Positions 25,605-32,429 of a stretch of 64,000 bases of DNA are shown in pieces (positions within the stretch are counted from its first letter, which is position 1; every line of letters starts with the position of its first letter). Location of the stretch: NCBI RefSeq assembly GCF_001509485.1, contig NZ_LLZI01000213.1, positions 1 through 64,000 on the forward strand, written 5' to 3'. The notes beneath the pieces were generated by a model. The model saw nothing but the letters and a program-made list of their open reading frames with translations. It was not told the DNA's origin and searched no databases. This DNA is from Streptomyces sp. NRRL F-4489 (GTDB taxonomy: Bacteria > Actinomycetota > Actinomycetes > Streptomycetales > Streptomycetaceae). The translations under genes were made by a program, and so were the position numbers.

Positions 25605-26429
25605 ATGTCCGCTTACCCCTCCGCCGAACAGCTCGTCGACCTGTTCAACTGGGCCTCCCCCGGCATGGTGGTCACCGACGCCGAGGGCCGCGTGGTGCTG
25701 GCCAACAAGGCGGCCCGGCAGCTCCTCCCGGACGCCACCGCGCCCGGCGGCCCGCTCGCCGCCGCCCTGGGCGTCGAGGACTACGCGGCCCTGCTGGCGG
25801 CCCGTACCACCGTCGAGAACCGCGAAGTACCGTTCCAGAACGCCGAGTTCGGGCAGGGCTACGCCAACCTGGGCTTCGGCGAGGTGGACGGTGCCGTCCA
25901 CGGCTTCTGGGCGCTGCGCCCCACCACCACCCACCCCACCCCGTCCCCCGAGCCCGCCCCGGGGGAGGCCACGACCGCCTCGGCGTGGATCGCCCGGGTG
26001 GACGCGCCCGACCCGGCCTACACCCCGGTGGGCGAGGACGCCGTACCGCTGCTCCAGGCGTACTACGACCACTGCCCCGTCGCCATCCACCTGATCGAGG
26101 AGGACGGCACCGTCGCGCACGCCAACTGGAAGGACATCGCCATCGTCGGCGCGACCGAGAAGCCGGACAGCTACGTCGGCCACCACATCCGGCACATCTA
26201 CGCCGACAAGGAGATCGTCGAGGACTTCCTCGGCCGCTGGGACGAGGACGCCCCGATCATCGACTTCCGCGCCGACTTCCTCAACAAGGGCGAGCGGGTG
26301 CCGGTCGTGATCTTCTCCACCGCCAACGTCGAGGGCGGCACGCTCAAGAACACCCGCTGCTTCGTCTTCCCCGACAACGAGCCGACCCGCCGCCGCGACC
26401 GGGTCACCGCGCTCGACCTCTCCTTCTGA
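25605..26429 (+). CDS. Two-PAS-domain protein without output domain
   Basis: The ATG at 25605 (GAGG upstream) gives 274 residues. The first PAS spans about 5-100 (LFNWASPGMVVTDAEGRVVLANKAARQLLP) and the second about 145-265 (YYDHCPVAIHLIEEDGTVAHANWKDIAIVG, then VGHHIRHIYADKEIVEDFLGRWD). They are joined by a Pro/Thr-rich linker. No kinase, GGDEF, sigma-factor or DNA-binding module follows, and the C-terminus ends TALDLSF. In a biosynthetic operon this could be a ligand- or heme-binding helper, a sensor acting through another protein, or an enzyme that has borrowed the PAS fold. A hairpin terminator follows it. Confidence 0.75.
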   Translation: MSAYPSAEQLVDLFNWASPGMVVTDAEGRVVLANKAARQLLPDATAPGGPLAAALGVEDYAALLAARTTVENREVPFQNAEFGQGYANLGFGEVDGAVHGFWALRPTTTHPTPSPEPAPGEATTASAWIARVDAPDPAYTPVGEDAVPLLQAYYDHCPVAIHLIEEDGTVAHANWKDIAIVGATEKPDSYVGHHIRHIYADKEIVEDFLGRWDEDAPIIDFRADFLNKGERVPVVIFSTANVEGGTLKNTRCFVFPDNEPTRRRDRVTALDLSF

Positions 26430-26435
26430 CCGCGG

Positions 26436-26476
26436 CGCCGGGGCGGCCGTACCACCCGCACACGGCCGCCCCGGCG
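26436..26476 (+). terminator. Hairpin after the PAS gene
   Basis: Arms CGCCGGGGCGGCCGT and ACGGCCGCCCCGGCG (15 bp, perfect) enclose an 11-base loop seven bases after the PAS stop codon. The P450 gene begins 61 bases later, so this may separate two transcripts or set their ratio. Confidence 0.7.
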
Positions 26477-26514
26477 GCGCCCCGCAGCCGACCCCGCCCG
26501 AGAAGAGGAACGGT

Positions 26515-26541
26515 GTGAACCCACGGAGCCGGACACCATGA
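26515..26541 (+). CDS. Eight-codon upstream ORF overlapping the P450 start
   Basis: GTG at 26515 with GAGG about six bases upstream reads MNPRSRTP and stops at a TGA that overlaps the P450 ATG (ATGA). The P450 has a weaker site of its own (GGAG, eight bases before). The layout suggests translational coupling, not a functional peptide. Confidence 0.35.
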   Translation: MNPRSRTP

Positions 26542-27728
26542 CAGTGCAGCCGACCGCCCCCCGCGCCCGTCCCGTCGCCGACCGCTTCGACTACCACGAC
26601 CCGCTCTTCCAGGCCGACCCCTGGCAGGTGTACGCGGCGCTGCGCCACGCCGGCCCGGTCCACTTCTCCGCGGCGGCGAACTGCTACGTCGTGGTGGGCC
26701 ACGACGCGGTCCGGGAAGGGCTGGCGCACGAGGCCGTGGTCGCGGACTTCCCGCTGCGCACCAGCCGCCGCACCTTCGGCCGGAACCTCCTCGACCTCGA
26801 CGGCGCCGCGCACCGCGCGTTCCGCGGCCATATCGCCCCGCTGCTGGGCGCGCGGGCGGTGCGCGGGTACCTCGACACGGCGATCGCGCCGCTCGTCGCC
26901 GAGACCGTCGCGGCGCTCGAACCCGGCACGCCCGTACCGGTGGTGGAGCGGATCGCGGCCGTGGTCCCGTACCGGCTGATGTGCGGGCTGATGGGCCTGC
27001 CGGAGAGCGACGCGGGGTGGCTGTACGCGCAGATGCGGCCGATCGCCCGGACCCTGGACTACCCGCCGGACACCTCGGACGCGGTGCGGCGGGCCAAGGC
27101 CGTCGTCGAGGCGTATCTGCGCGGTCTCGTCTCCCAGGGCGCGATCCCGCGCGAGACCATGACCGGCCGCATCCTCGACGCGATGCGGGACGGCGCCGAA
27201 CCGTACGACACCGCCGCCGTCCTGGCGACGCTGCTGCTCGTCCTGCTGGCCGGCACCGAGACCAGCATCGCCGGGATCACCAATGTGCTGCACGGGCTCG
27301 CGGTGCGGCCGGGCGCCCTGGCGCGGTGCCGGACGAAGGACGGCGCGGTGCGCGTGGTCCGCGAGGTGCTGCGGCTGAAGCCGCCGGTGCACACCGCGCT
27401 GCGGTTCGCCGCGCGGGATTTCACCCTCGCCGGTACGCCCGTCCAGCGGCGGTACCCGATCCTCTTCTCGCTGGCGAGCGCCAACCGGGACGGCGCGGTC
27501 TTCCGCGACCCCGACACCTTCGCCCCGGACCGCGCCGAACGCGGTGCGCTGGCGTTCGCCACCGGGCCGCACGCCTGCCCGGGGATGAACCTCGCCGAGA
27601 CGGAGTTCGCCGAGTTGTGCGTGCAGCTGGCCCGCCGGTTCACCTCCCTCGCGGTCGTGCCCGGCACCGACAGCGAGCACGGCCACTCCTTCCGCCACGC
27701 CCCCGGCCTGTCCCTCGTCCTGTCCTGA
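26538..27728 (+). CDS. Cytochrome P450
   Basis: This 396-residue soluble P450 has the heme loop FATGPHACPGMNLA with ligand Cys347, the K-helix EVLR (ExxR), and an I-helix LLAGTETS that keeps the acid-Thr pair for oxygen activation. Residues such as RTFGRNLLDLDGAAHRAFRGHIAP cover the B'-C helix region. Electron partners are not encoded nearby. Since the next three genes encode a carrier protein, an amino acid:carrier ligase and a thioesterase, beta-hydroxylation of a carrier-bound amino acid, as by NikQ- or NovI-type P450s, is the best guess. The start overlaps an eight-codon upstream ORF. Confidence 0.92.
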   Translation: MTVQPTAPRARPVADRFDYHDPLFQADPWQVYAALRHAGPVHFSAAANCYVVVGHDAVREGLAHEAVVADFPLRTSRRTFGRNLLDLDGAAHRAFRGHIAPLLGARAVRGYLDTAIAPLVAETVAALEPGTPVPVVERIAAVVPYRLMCGLMGLPESDAGWLYAQMRPIARTLDYPPDTSDAVRRAKAVVEAYLRGLVSQGAIPRETMTGRILDAMRDGAEPYDTAAVLATLLLVLLAGTETSIAGITNVLHGLAVRPGALARCRTKDGAVRVVREVLRLKPPVHTALRFAARDFTLAGTPVQRRYPILFSLASANRDGAVFRDPDTFAPDRAERGALAFATGPHACPGMNLAETEFAELCVQLARRFTSLAVVPGTDSEHGHSFRHAPGLSLVLS

Positions 27729-27780
27729 ACCCGTGCCGGACCCCTGGCACCCGAGCCCCCGTACCCGTAAGGAGACGCAC

Positions 27781-28035
27781 ATGTCCGACGCCGTCATCGG
27801 CAAACTGGCCGACTGGATCAAGGAGAAGAACCCCGAGATCCTGGAGCTCCCCGAGGACCTGGACATCGTGGAGACCCGGACGGTCACCTCGCTGCAGTTC
27901 GTGGAATTCCTGCTCTACATCGAGGAGTTGCGGGGCTCCCCCATCCCCGCCGACGCCATGGAGATCGACTCCTTCCGCACCCTGCGGTCCATCGCCGACC
28001 GCCACTTCGCCCCGACCCTCGCGACGGGAGAGTGA
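27781..28035 (+). CDS. Acyl/aminoacyl carrier protein with altered DSL motif
   Basis: This 84-residue acidic protein (AAGGAG seven bases upstream) has carrier-protein features: helix I with IGKLADWIKEKNPEI, then DLDIVETRTVTSLQFVEFLLYIEELRGSPI, where Ser37 of TSLQF should carry the phosphopantetheine arm. The usual Asp before this Ser is Thr. The following helix II pattern (LQFVEFLLYIEEL) fits stand-alone carrier proteins that work with amino acid:[carrier protein] ligases. It is 45 bases after the P450 stop and two bases before the ligase ATG. Confidence 0.83.
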   Translation: MSDAVIGKLADWIKEKNPEILELPEDLDIVETRTVTSLQFVEFLLYIEELRGSPIPADAMEIDSFRTLRSIADRHFAPTLATGE

Positions 28036-28037
28036 CC

Positions 28038-28910
28038 ATGCCCGCCACCCCGACCCGCGTCACGGCCGCCTCCGCACCGGAGTCGGCGGGGCTCCCCCTC
28101 CTCCGGGGGCCCGAGATCACCGTCCTGACAGCCGTCGATGACCTCGTACTGTCCTGGGCCCGGTCGATCGGCGCCGAACCCGTCGGGCTGCCCGCCATGG
28201 TGGAGGCCCACGATCTGGCGAAGATCGACTACTTCACCAACTTCCCGCACCTGGCGCACGCCGTGGCCACCCTCGCCCCCGCGCCCGGGGACGGCTTCGA
28301 GGGCGGCATCCGCCAGGAGCACCTGCGGCCGACCTCGCTGGTGCTGCCGTCCGCCGCCTGCTACGGCGCGTACTTCGCGCACAGCGGCGCCCGGCTGGAC
28401 CGGCCGGTCCTGCTGACCACCCGCGCACTGTGCTCCCGCGCCGAGTCCTACTACGAGTCGCTGCGCCGGCTGCGGACCTTCCGGATGCGCGAGGTGATCC
28501 ACATCGGGACCCGGGGCAGCGCCGACGACTTCGCCCGGCGCAGCAAGGAGTGGCTCACCGCGTTGGTCAGCCGCCTGGACCTCGACGCTCAACTCCAGCC
28601 CGCCTCCGACCCGTTCTTCGACGCGGACGGGTCCCGGGCGGTGATGCAGCGCCTGTCGAAGGTCAAGGAGGAGCTGGTCTACGGCGGCGACCTGGCCGTC
28701 TCGTCGGTCAATCTGCACCGCAACTTCTTCGGGGAGCGCTGCGATATCCGCGGCCCGGAGGGCGACTTCGCCTACTCCGCGTGCTTCGGCGCCGGTCTGG
28801 AGCGCTGGACCCACATGCTGCTGACGGCGTATCAGGGCGACGCTGAGGTGGCGGTGCGCGAGCTGCGGCGGGCCGGCGCCGAGGCGGCGGCCGCCGGCAC
28901 CGGGTCGTGA
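28038..28910 (+). CDS. Amino acid:[carrier protein] ligase (class II seryl-tRNA-synthetase-like)
   Basis: This 290-residue protein resembles the catalytic core of atypical seryl-tRNA synthetases without a tRNA-binding arm, like the Bradyrhizobium amino acid:[carrier protein] ligases. Motif 2 is RTFRMREVIHIG and motif 3 is SACFGAGLERW. Cys108 (AACYGAY), Glu152 (RMREV) and Cys249 (SACFG) are placed as the three zinc ligands of those enzymes. It should adenylate a small amino acid and load it on the adjacent carrier protein. ATG 28038 has GGGAG eight bases upstream; a GTG at 28032 is too close. Substrate cannot be read from sequence. It overlaps the thioesterase by four bases. Confidence 0.86.
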   Translation: MPATPTRVTAASAPESAGLPLLRGPEITVLTAVDDLVLSWARSIGAEPVGLPAMVEAHDLAKIDYFTNFPHLAHAVATLAPAPGDGFEGGIRQEHLRPTSLVLPSAACYGAYFAHSGARLDRPVLLTTRALCSRAESYYESLRRLRTFRMREVIHIGTRGSADDFARRSKEWLTALVSRLDLDAQLQPASDPFFDADGSRAVMQRLSKVKEELVYGGDLAVSSVNLHRNFFGERCDIRGPEGDFAYSACFGAGLERWTHMLLTAYQGDAEVAVRELRRAGAEAAAAGTGS

Positions 28911-29629
28911 CCGCCCCGACCCCCCTGGTGCTGCTGCACCACTCGGGGGGCTCCGCGCAGATCTTCCACCCGCTCATCGACGCGCTGCCGGCCTCCCTCG
29001 CCCCCGTGGCCTGGGAGCTGCCGGGCCGGGGACGGCGGTGGCGCGAGCCGGTCGTCACCACGGTCGAGGAGGCCGTGGACGATCTGGTGCGCCACACCGC
29101 GGAGCTGCCCGGAGACTTCGCCGTCCTCGGCCACAGCCTGGGCGCGTACCTGGGGCTGGCGCTCGCCGCCCGGCTCGACGAGCGGCCCGGCGGTGTGCGC
29201 TGCACCACCCTGTTCGCCTCCGCCAACGCGGCGCCGCGCACGGCCCATCTGCCGTATCCGCGCTCGCCGCTGCTGGCGAGCGACGAGGAGATCTTCCAGG
29301 TGGCCCGGCGGGCCGGCGGCGGCGTGGACCCGCGCCTCCAGGCGCATCCGCTGCTCGGCCCGTGGACCGCGGACCTGCTGCGCGCCGACTTCGCCCTGAC
29401 CGACACCTTCCTGCGCCGGCACCGCGCGGCCGTCACGCGCGCGGACATCGTCACGGTGTGCGGTACGGACGACATCTTCGCCCCGCACCAGCTGTCCGGC
29501 TGGCGCGCCAGCACGACCGGACGCCACGAGCTGCTGACGTACCCGGGCGGCCACTTCTACCTGGAGCAGCACGGGCAGCGCCTGGCCGCCGCGATCGCCG
29601 CACGCATCCCCCCACCGGTACGCCGTTAG
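28907..29629 (+). CDS. Type II thioesterase
   Basis: This 240-residue alpha/beta hydrolase has the type II thioesterase layout: LLHHSGGSAQIFHPLID at the N-terminus, nucleophile Ser77 in GHSLGAY, Asp in CGTDDIFAP and His in GGHFYL. It would release or proofread thioesters from the carrier protein encoded two genes upstream. The GTG start overlaps the ligase stop. Type II enzymes usually remove stalled groups; because no other release enzyme is visible here, it may also free the finished amino acid. Confidence 0.9.
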   Translation: MTAPTPLVLLHHSGGSAQIFHPLIDALPASLAPVAWELPGRGRRWREPVVTTVEEAVDDLVRHTAELPGDFAVLGHSLGAYLGLALAARLDERPGGVRCTTLFASANAAPRTAHLPYPRSPLLASDEEIFQVARRAGGGVDPRLQAHPLLGPWTADLLRADFALTDTFLRRHRAAVTRADIVTVCGTDDIFAPHQLSGWRASTTGRHELLTYPGGHFYLEQHGQRLAAAIAARIPPPVRR

Positions 29630-29637
29630 GAATCCCC

Positions 29638-30180
29638 ATGCGTCTTCAGGCAGTCGCCGCACACCACCGAGAGGGGACCCACCCGCAGCACCGCACCGCG
29701 CGGGCCGCGCCGCACGAGGACTGGGAGACCGTCTTCGCCCGCCTGTCGGCGCTCTCCAAACGCGAGGCGGAGGTCTTCCGCGCACTGGGCGAGGGCGCCT
29801 CGAACCGGACGATCTCCGACCGGCTCGCCATCACCGAACGCACCGTGAAGGCCCATGTGGCCCAGATCCTGACCAAGTTGCGCGTCGAATCGCGATTACA
29901 GGCCGGCATCATCGCGTTCGCCTGGACGATGGCGTCGGGCGCCGGCGGCGGGCCGCCGTTCCGCCCCGTACCGGCCGCGGACGGCGCCGCGGGCGGCCAC
30001 CGGCACCGCTCACCCGACGCCGAGCAGCCGCAGTACCGCGGTGACCGCGGCGGCGGCCAGCACCACCACCAGGAACGGCGCTTTGCGCCAGGCCAGTACG
30101 CCCGCCACCGCGACCCCGGCCGGCCGGGCGAGACCGGCGGCGCCGTGCCCTTCGGTGAGCGCGGTCGTGGCCACCAGTGA
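29638..30180 (+). CDS. LuxR-type regulator with a TTA codon; tail antisense to azlD
   Basis: An ATG eight bases after the thioesterase stop opens a 180-residue frame. Residues 38-100 form the NarL/LuxR helix-turn-helix (LSKREAEVFRALGEGASNRTISDRLAITERTVKAHVAQILTKL). There is no receiver or sensor domain. Codon 87 (29896-29898) is TTA, the bldA-dependent leucine codon, so translation may be limited to late growth. The last 57 codons run antisense through the 3' part of azlD and read as low-complexity Gly/Arg/Gln sequence, so the functional protein may effectively end near residue 120. It is the likely pathway regulator of the + strand run. Confidence 0.78.
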   Translation: MRLQAVAAHHREGTHPQHRTARAAPHEDWETVFARLSALSKREAEVFRALGEGASNRTISDRLAITERTVKAHVAQILTKLRVESRLQAGIIAFAWTMASGAGGGPPFRPVPAADGAAGGHRHRSPDAEQPQYRGDRGGGQHHHQERRFAPGQYARHRDPGRPGETGGAVPFGERGRGHQ

Positions 30181-30348
30181 GGCCAGCAGTACGACCGCGG
30201 CCACCTCCATCAGCCGCTCGGCGCGCGGCGGGAAGGTCAGACGGGAGCGGAGCAGCGGGCCCGCGAGCCGGAAGCCGTACGTCCCGGCGGCGAGGACCAG
30301 CATCGCCACGATCAGGGCGCCGGGGCTGTGCATCGGGGGGTGCGTCAC
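30010..30348 (-). CDS. AzlD family branched-chain amino acid transport subunit
   Basis: This 112-residue protein has four predicted membrane helices and the AzlD look: ALIVAMLVLAAGTYGFRLAGPLL, RLMEVAAVVLLASLVATTAL and AGVLAWRKAPFLVVVLAAAAVTAVLRLLG. It pairs with AzlC, whose stop overlaps its GTG start (GTGA), to form an amino acid exporter. The 3' 171 bases lie antisense to the LuxR frame. Family members export leucine or azaleucine and related amino acids. Confidence 0.88.
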   Translation of the reverse strand: MTHPPMHSPGALIVAMLVLAAGTYGFRLAGPLLRSRLTFPPRAERLMEVAAVVLLASLVATTALTEGHGAAGLARPAGVAVAGVLAWRKAPFLVVVLAAAAVTAVLRLLGVG

Positions 30349-31022
30349 CGGATCTTCTCCCGTACGGCGGCGAGCGGCAGGGCGGCCAGCGCGAGCAGCA
30401 CCGGCAGACCGGCGGGCAGGAACGGGACGGCGGCGAGCGCGAGGGCCGCGCCGGCCAGCGCGGCGCGCCGCTTGTCCCGGTCCGCGCGCAGCGCCGGGAG
30501 GATCAGGGCCAGCAGGATCGCCGGGAACATCGCGTCCAGGCCGAAGGCGCCGGTGTCCTGGATGACCGTGCCGGCCAGGCCGCCGATCGCGGCGCCGGCC
30601 GGCCAGCAGACCACGATGCCCAGACCGCAGGCCCAGTAGGCGGCGCGCCCCCGCGCGGTGTCCTTCTGGGCCAGCGCGAAGACGACCGTCTCGTCGTTCA
30701 TCAGGTGGGTGCCGAGGAAGCGCCACGGGCCGCGCCCGAGGACGTCCGGCACCGCGAGCCCGAACGGCAGGTGCCGGGCGTTGACCAGGAGTCCGGCGAG
30801 GACCGCGGCCACCGGGCTGCCGCCGGCCGCGATGATCCCGATGAACAGGAACTCCGACGACGCGGCGACCACCAGCAGGCCCAGCACCACCGGGAACCAC
30901 ACGGGGAAGCCGGAGGCCACCGCGATCGCGCCGTAGGAGAGGCCGATCACGCCCACGGCCAGGCAGACCAGCGCGATATCGCGGGCCAGCTTCCGGTCGA
31001 GCGTTCGCCATAACGAATACAT
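30345..31022 (-). CDS. AzlC family branched-chain amino acid exporter
   Basis: This 225-residue membrane protein has the AzlC signature: ALVCLAVGVIGLSYGAIAVASG, NARHLPFGLAVPDVLG, FLGTHLMNDETVVFAL and GLDAMFPAILLALI. With AzlD it should export branched-chain amino acids or analogues. I start at the ATG at 31022 (MYSLWRTLDRKLARD); a TTG at 31058 is an unlikely alternative. No Shine-Dalgarno is visible, so the message may be leaderless. The fourth codon (31011-31013) is TTA, which would make translation bldA-sensitive. It is divergent from an XRE-cupin regulator. Confidence 0.87.
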   Translation of the reverse strand: MYSLWRTLDRKLARDIALVCLAVGVIGLSYGAIAVASGFPVWFPVVLGLLVVAASSEFLFIGIIAAGGSPVAAVLAGLLVNARHLPFGLAVPDVLGRGPWRFLGTHLMNDETVVFALAQKDTARGRAAYWACGLGIVVCWPAGAAIGGLAGTVIQDTGAFGLDAMFPAILLALILPALRADRDKRRAALAGAALALAAVPFLPAGLPVLLALAALPLAAVREKIR

Positions 31023-31087
31023 GGACGATATGATGAACAGCACAATGGCGTTCGTCAAGGCGAACGAATGACTTCTGGAGCGAACGT

Positions 31088-31657
31088 ATGGCGCGAGCCG
31101 GCAGCACCTCGAAGCCCCCCATGCACTCCATCGCCGCCACCCTGCGCCGGGGCCGCCAGGCCACCGGGCTCTCCCTGACCGAGCTGGCCCAGCGCGCGGG
31201 CATCGCCAAATCCACCCTGTCCCAGCTGGAGGCCGGGCAGGGCAATCCCAGCCTGGAGACGCTGTGGGCGCTGTGCACGGCGCTGGAGCTGCCGTTCTCC
31301 CGGCTGCTCGATCCGCCCCGGCCCCGGATCCAGGTGATCCGGGCGGACGAGGGGCAGGCGGTCGCCTCGTCCCACGCCGACTACCGCGCCACGCTGCTCT
31401 CCGCCTGCCCGCCCGGCGCCCGGCGCGACCTCTACCGCGTCGACACCGAGCCGGGCCGCCCGCACACCGCCGAGGCGCACGCGCCCGGCGTCGTCGAGCA
31501 CGTCCTGCTGAGCGCGGGCCGGGCCCTGGTCGGCCCGGCCGGCGATCCGGTGGAGCTGGGGCCGGGCGACTACGTGGTCTACCCGGCCGACCAGCCGCAT
31601 GTCTTCGAGGCGCGGGAGGCGGGGACCCGGGCGCTGCTCGCCTCCGAGTACCTGTAG
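31088..31657 (+). CDS. XRE-family regulator with C-terminal cupin domain
   Basis: This 189-residue protein has an N-terminal helix-turn-helix (IAATLRRGRQATGLSLTELAQRAGIAKSTLSQLEAGQGNPSLETL, about 14-60) and a C-terminal cupin (HVLLSAGRALVGPAGDPVELGPGDYVVYPADQPHVFEA). Such regulators often sit divergent from AzlCD exporters, as here, and the cupin probably binds the exported amino acid. TGGAG lies eight bases before the ATG. The 65-base divergent spacer is locally AT-rich and has several CGAAC/GTTCG-like elements that may be its operator. Confidence 0.9.
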   Translation: MARAGSTSKPPMHSIAATLRRGRQATGLSLTELAQRAGIAKSTLSQLEAGQGNPSLETLWALCTALELPFSRLLDPPRPRIQVIRADEGQAVASSHADYRATLLSACPPGARRDLYRVDTEPGRPHTAEAHAPGVVEHVLLSAGRALVGPAGDPVELGPGDYVVYPADQPHVFEAREAGTRALLASEYL

Positions 31658-31678
31658 GCCACGGCTCCTGACGGGGCG

Positions 31679-32383
31679 TCAGTGACCCATGCCCAGGCCC
31701 CCGTCCACAGGGAGCACCGCCCCGGTGAGGTATCCGGCCTCCTCCGAGGCGAGGAAGCGGACGGCCGCGGCGACCTCCTCCGGCCGGGCGTAGCGGCCCA
31801 GGGGCACCTGCCCGAGGATCCTGGCCCGCTGGGTCTCGCTGAGCGCCCGGGTCATATCGGTGTCCACGAAGCCCGGCGCGACCACATTGCAGGTGATCTC
31901 CCGCGAGCCCAGCTCGCGGGCCAGGGACCGCGCCAGGCCGACGAGTCCGGCCTTGGCGGCGGCGTAGTTGGCCTGCCCCGCCGAGCCCGACAGGCCCATC
32001 ACCGAGGAGATCAGCACGATCCGGCCGCCGCCCGCCCGCATCATGCCGCCCGCGGTGTGCCGTACGAGGCGGAAGGCGCCGGCGAGATTGGTGTCGAGAA
32101 CGGAGCCGAAGTCGTCCTCGGACATGCGGGCCAGCAGGCGGTCGCGGGTGATGCCCGCGTTGGCCACCACGATCTGGGCGGGGCCGTGTTCCTCGGCCAC
32201 CTCCTGGCAGGCCCGTTCGACCTGTGCGGGGTCGGTGACATCGCAGCGGACGGCGAGGAAGCCCGCCGGGGGCTCCCCCGAGCGGTAGGTGACGGCGACC
32301 CTGTCACCGGCCTCGGCGAACGCCCGGGCAACGGCGAGGCCGATACCGCGGTTGCCTCCGGAGACGAGTACGGAGCGGTTCAA
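31679..32383 (-). CDS. 3-oxoacyl-[acyl-carrier-protein] reductase (FabG-like)
   Basis: This 234-residue SDR has GGNRGIGLAVA for NADPH binding, NAGITRDRLLARM, catalytic Ser in LISSVMG, and YAAAKAG with Tyr/Lys. The NAGITRD and LPVDGGLGM stretches are characteristic of FabG. It reduces beta-ketoacyl thioesters and is the last gene of the - strand fatty-acid-like run. No dehydratase or enoyl reductase gene is nearby, so the chain may keep a beta-hydroxyl or borrow enzymes from primary metabolism. Confidence 0.92.
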   Translation of the reverse strand: MNRSVLVSGGNRGIGLAVARAFAEAGDRVAVTYRSGEPPAGFLAVRCDVTDPAQVERACQEVAEEHGPAQIVVANAGITRDRLLARMSEDDFGSVLDTNLAGAFRLVRHTAGGMMRAGGGRIVLISSVMGLSGSAGQANYAAAKAGLVGLARSLARELGSREITCNVVAPGFVDTDMTRALSETQRARILGQVPLGRYARPEEVAAAVRFLASEEAGYLTGAVLPVDGGLGMGH

Positions 32384-32429
32384 CGGACGTTCCTCTCGGG
32401 CGAGTTGGGGGACATGGGCACAGCGCAGG

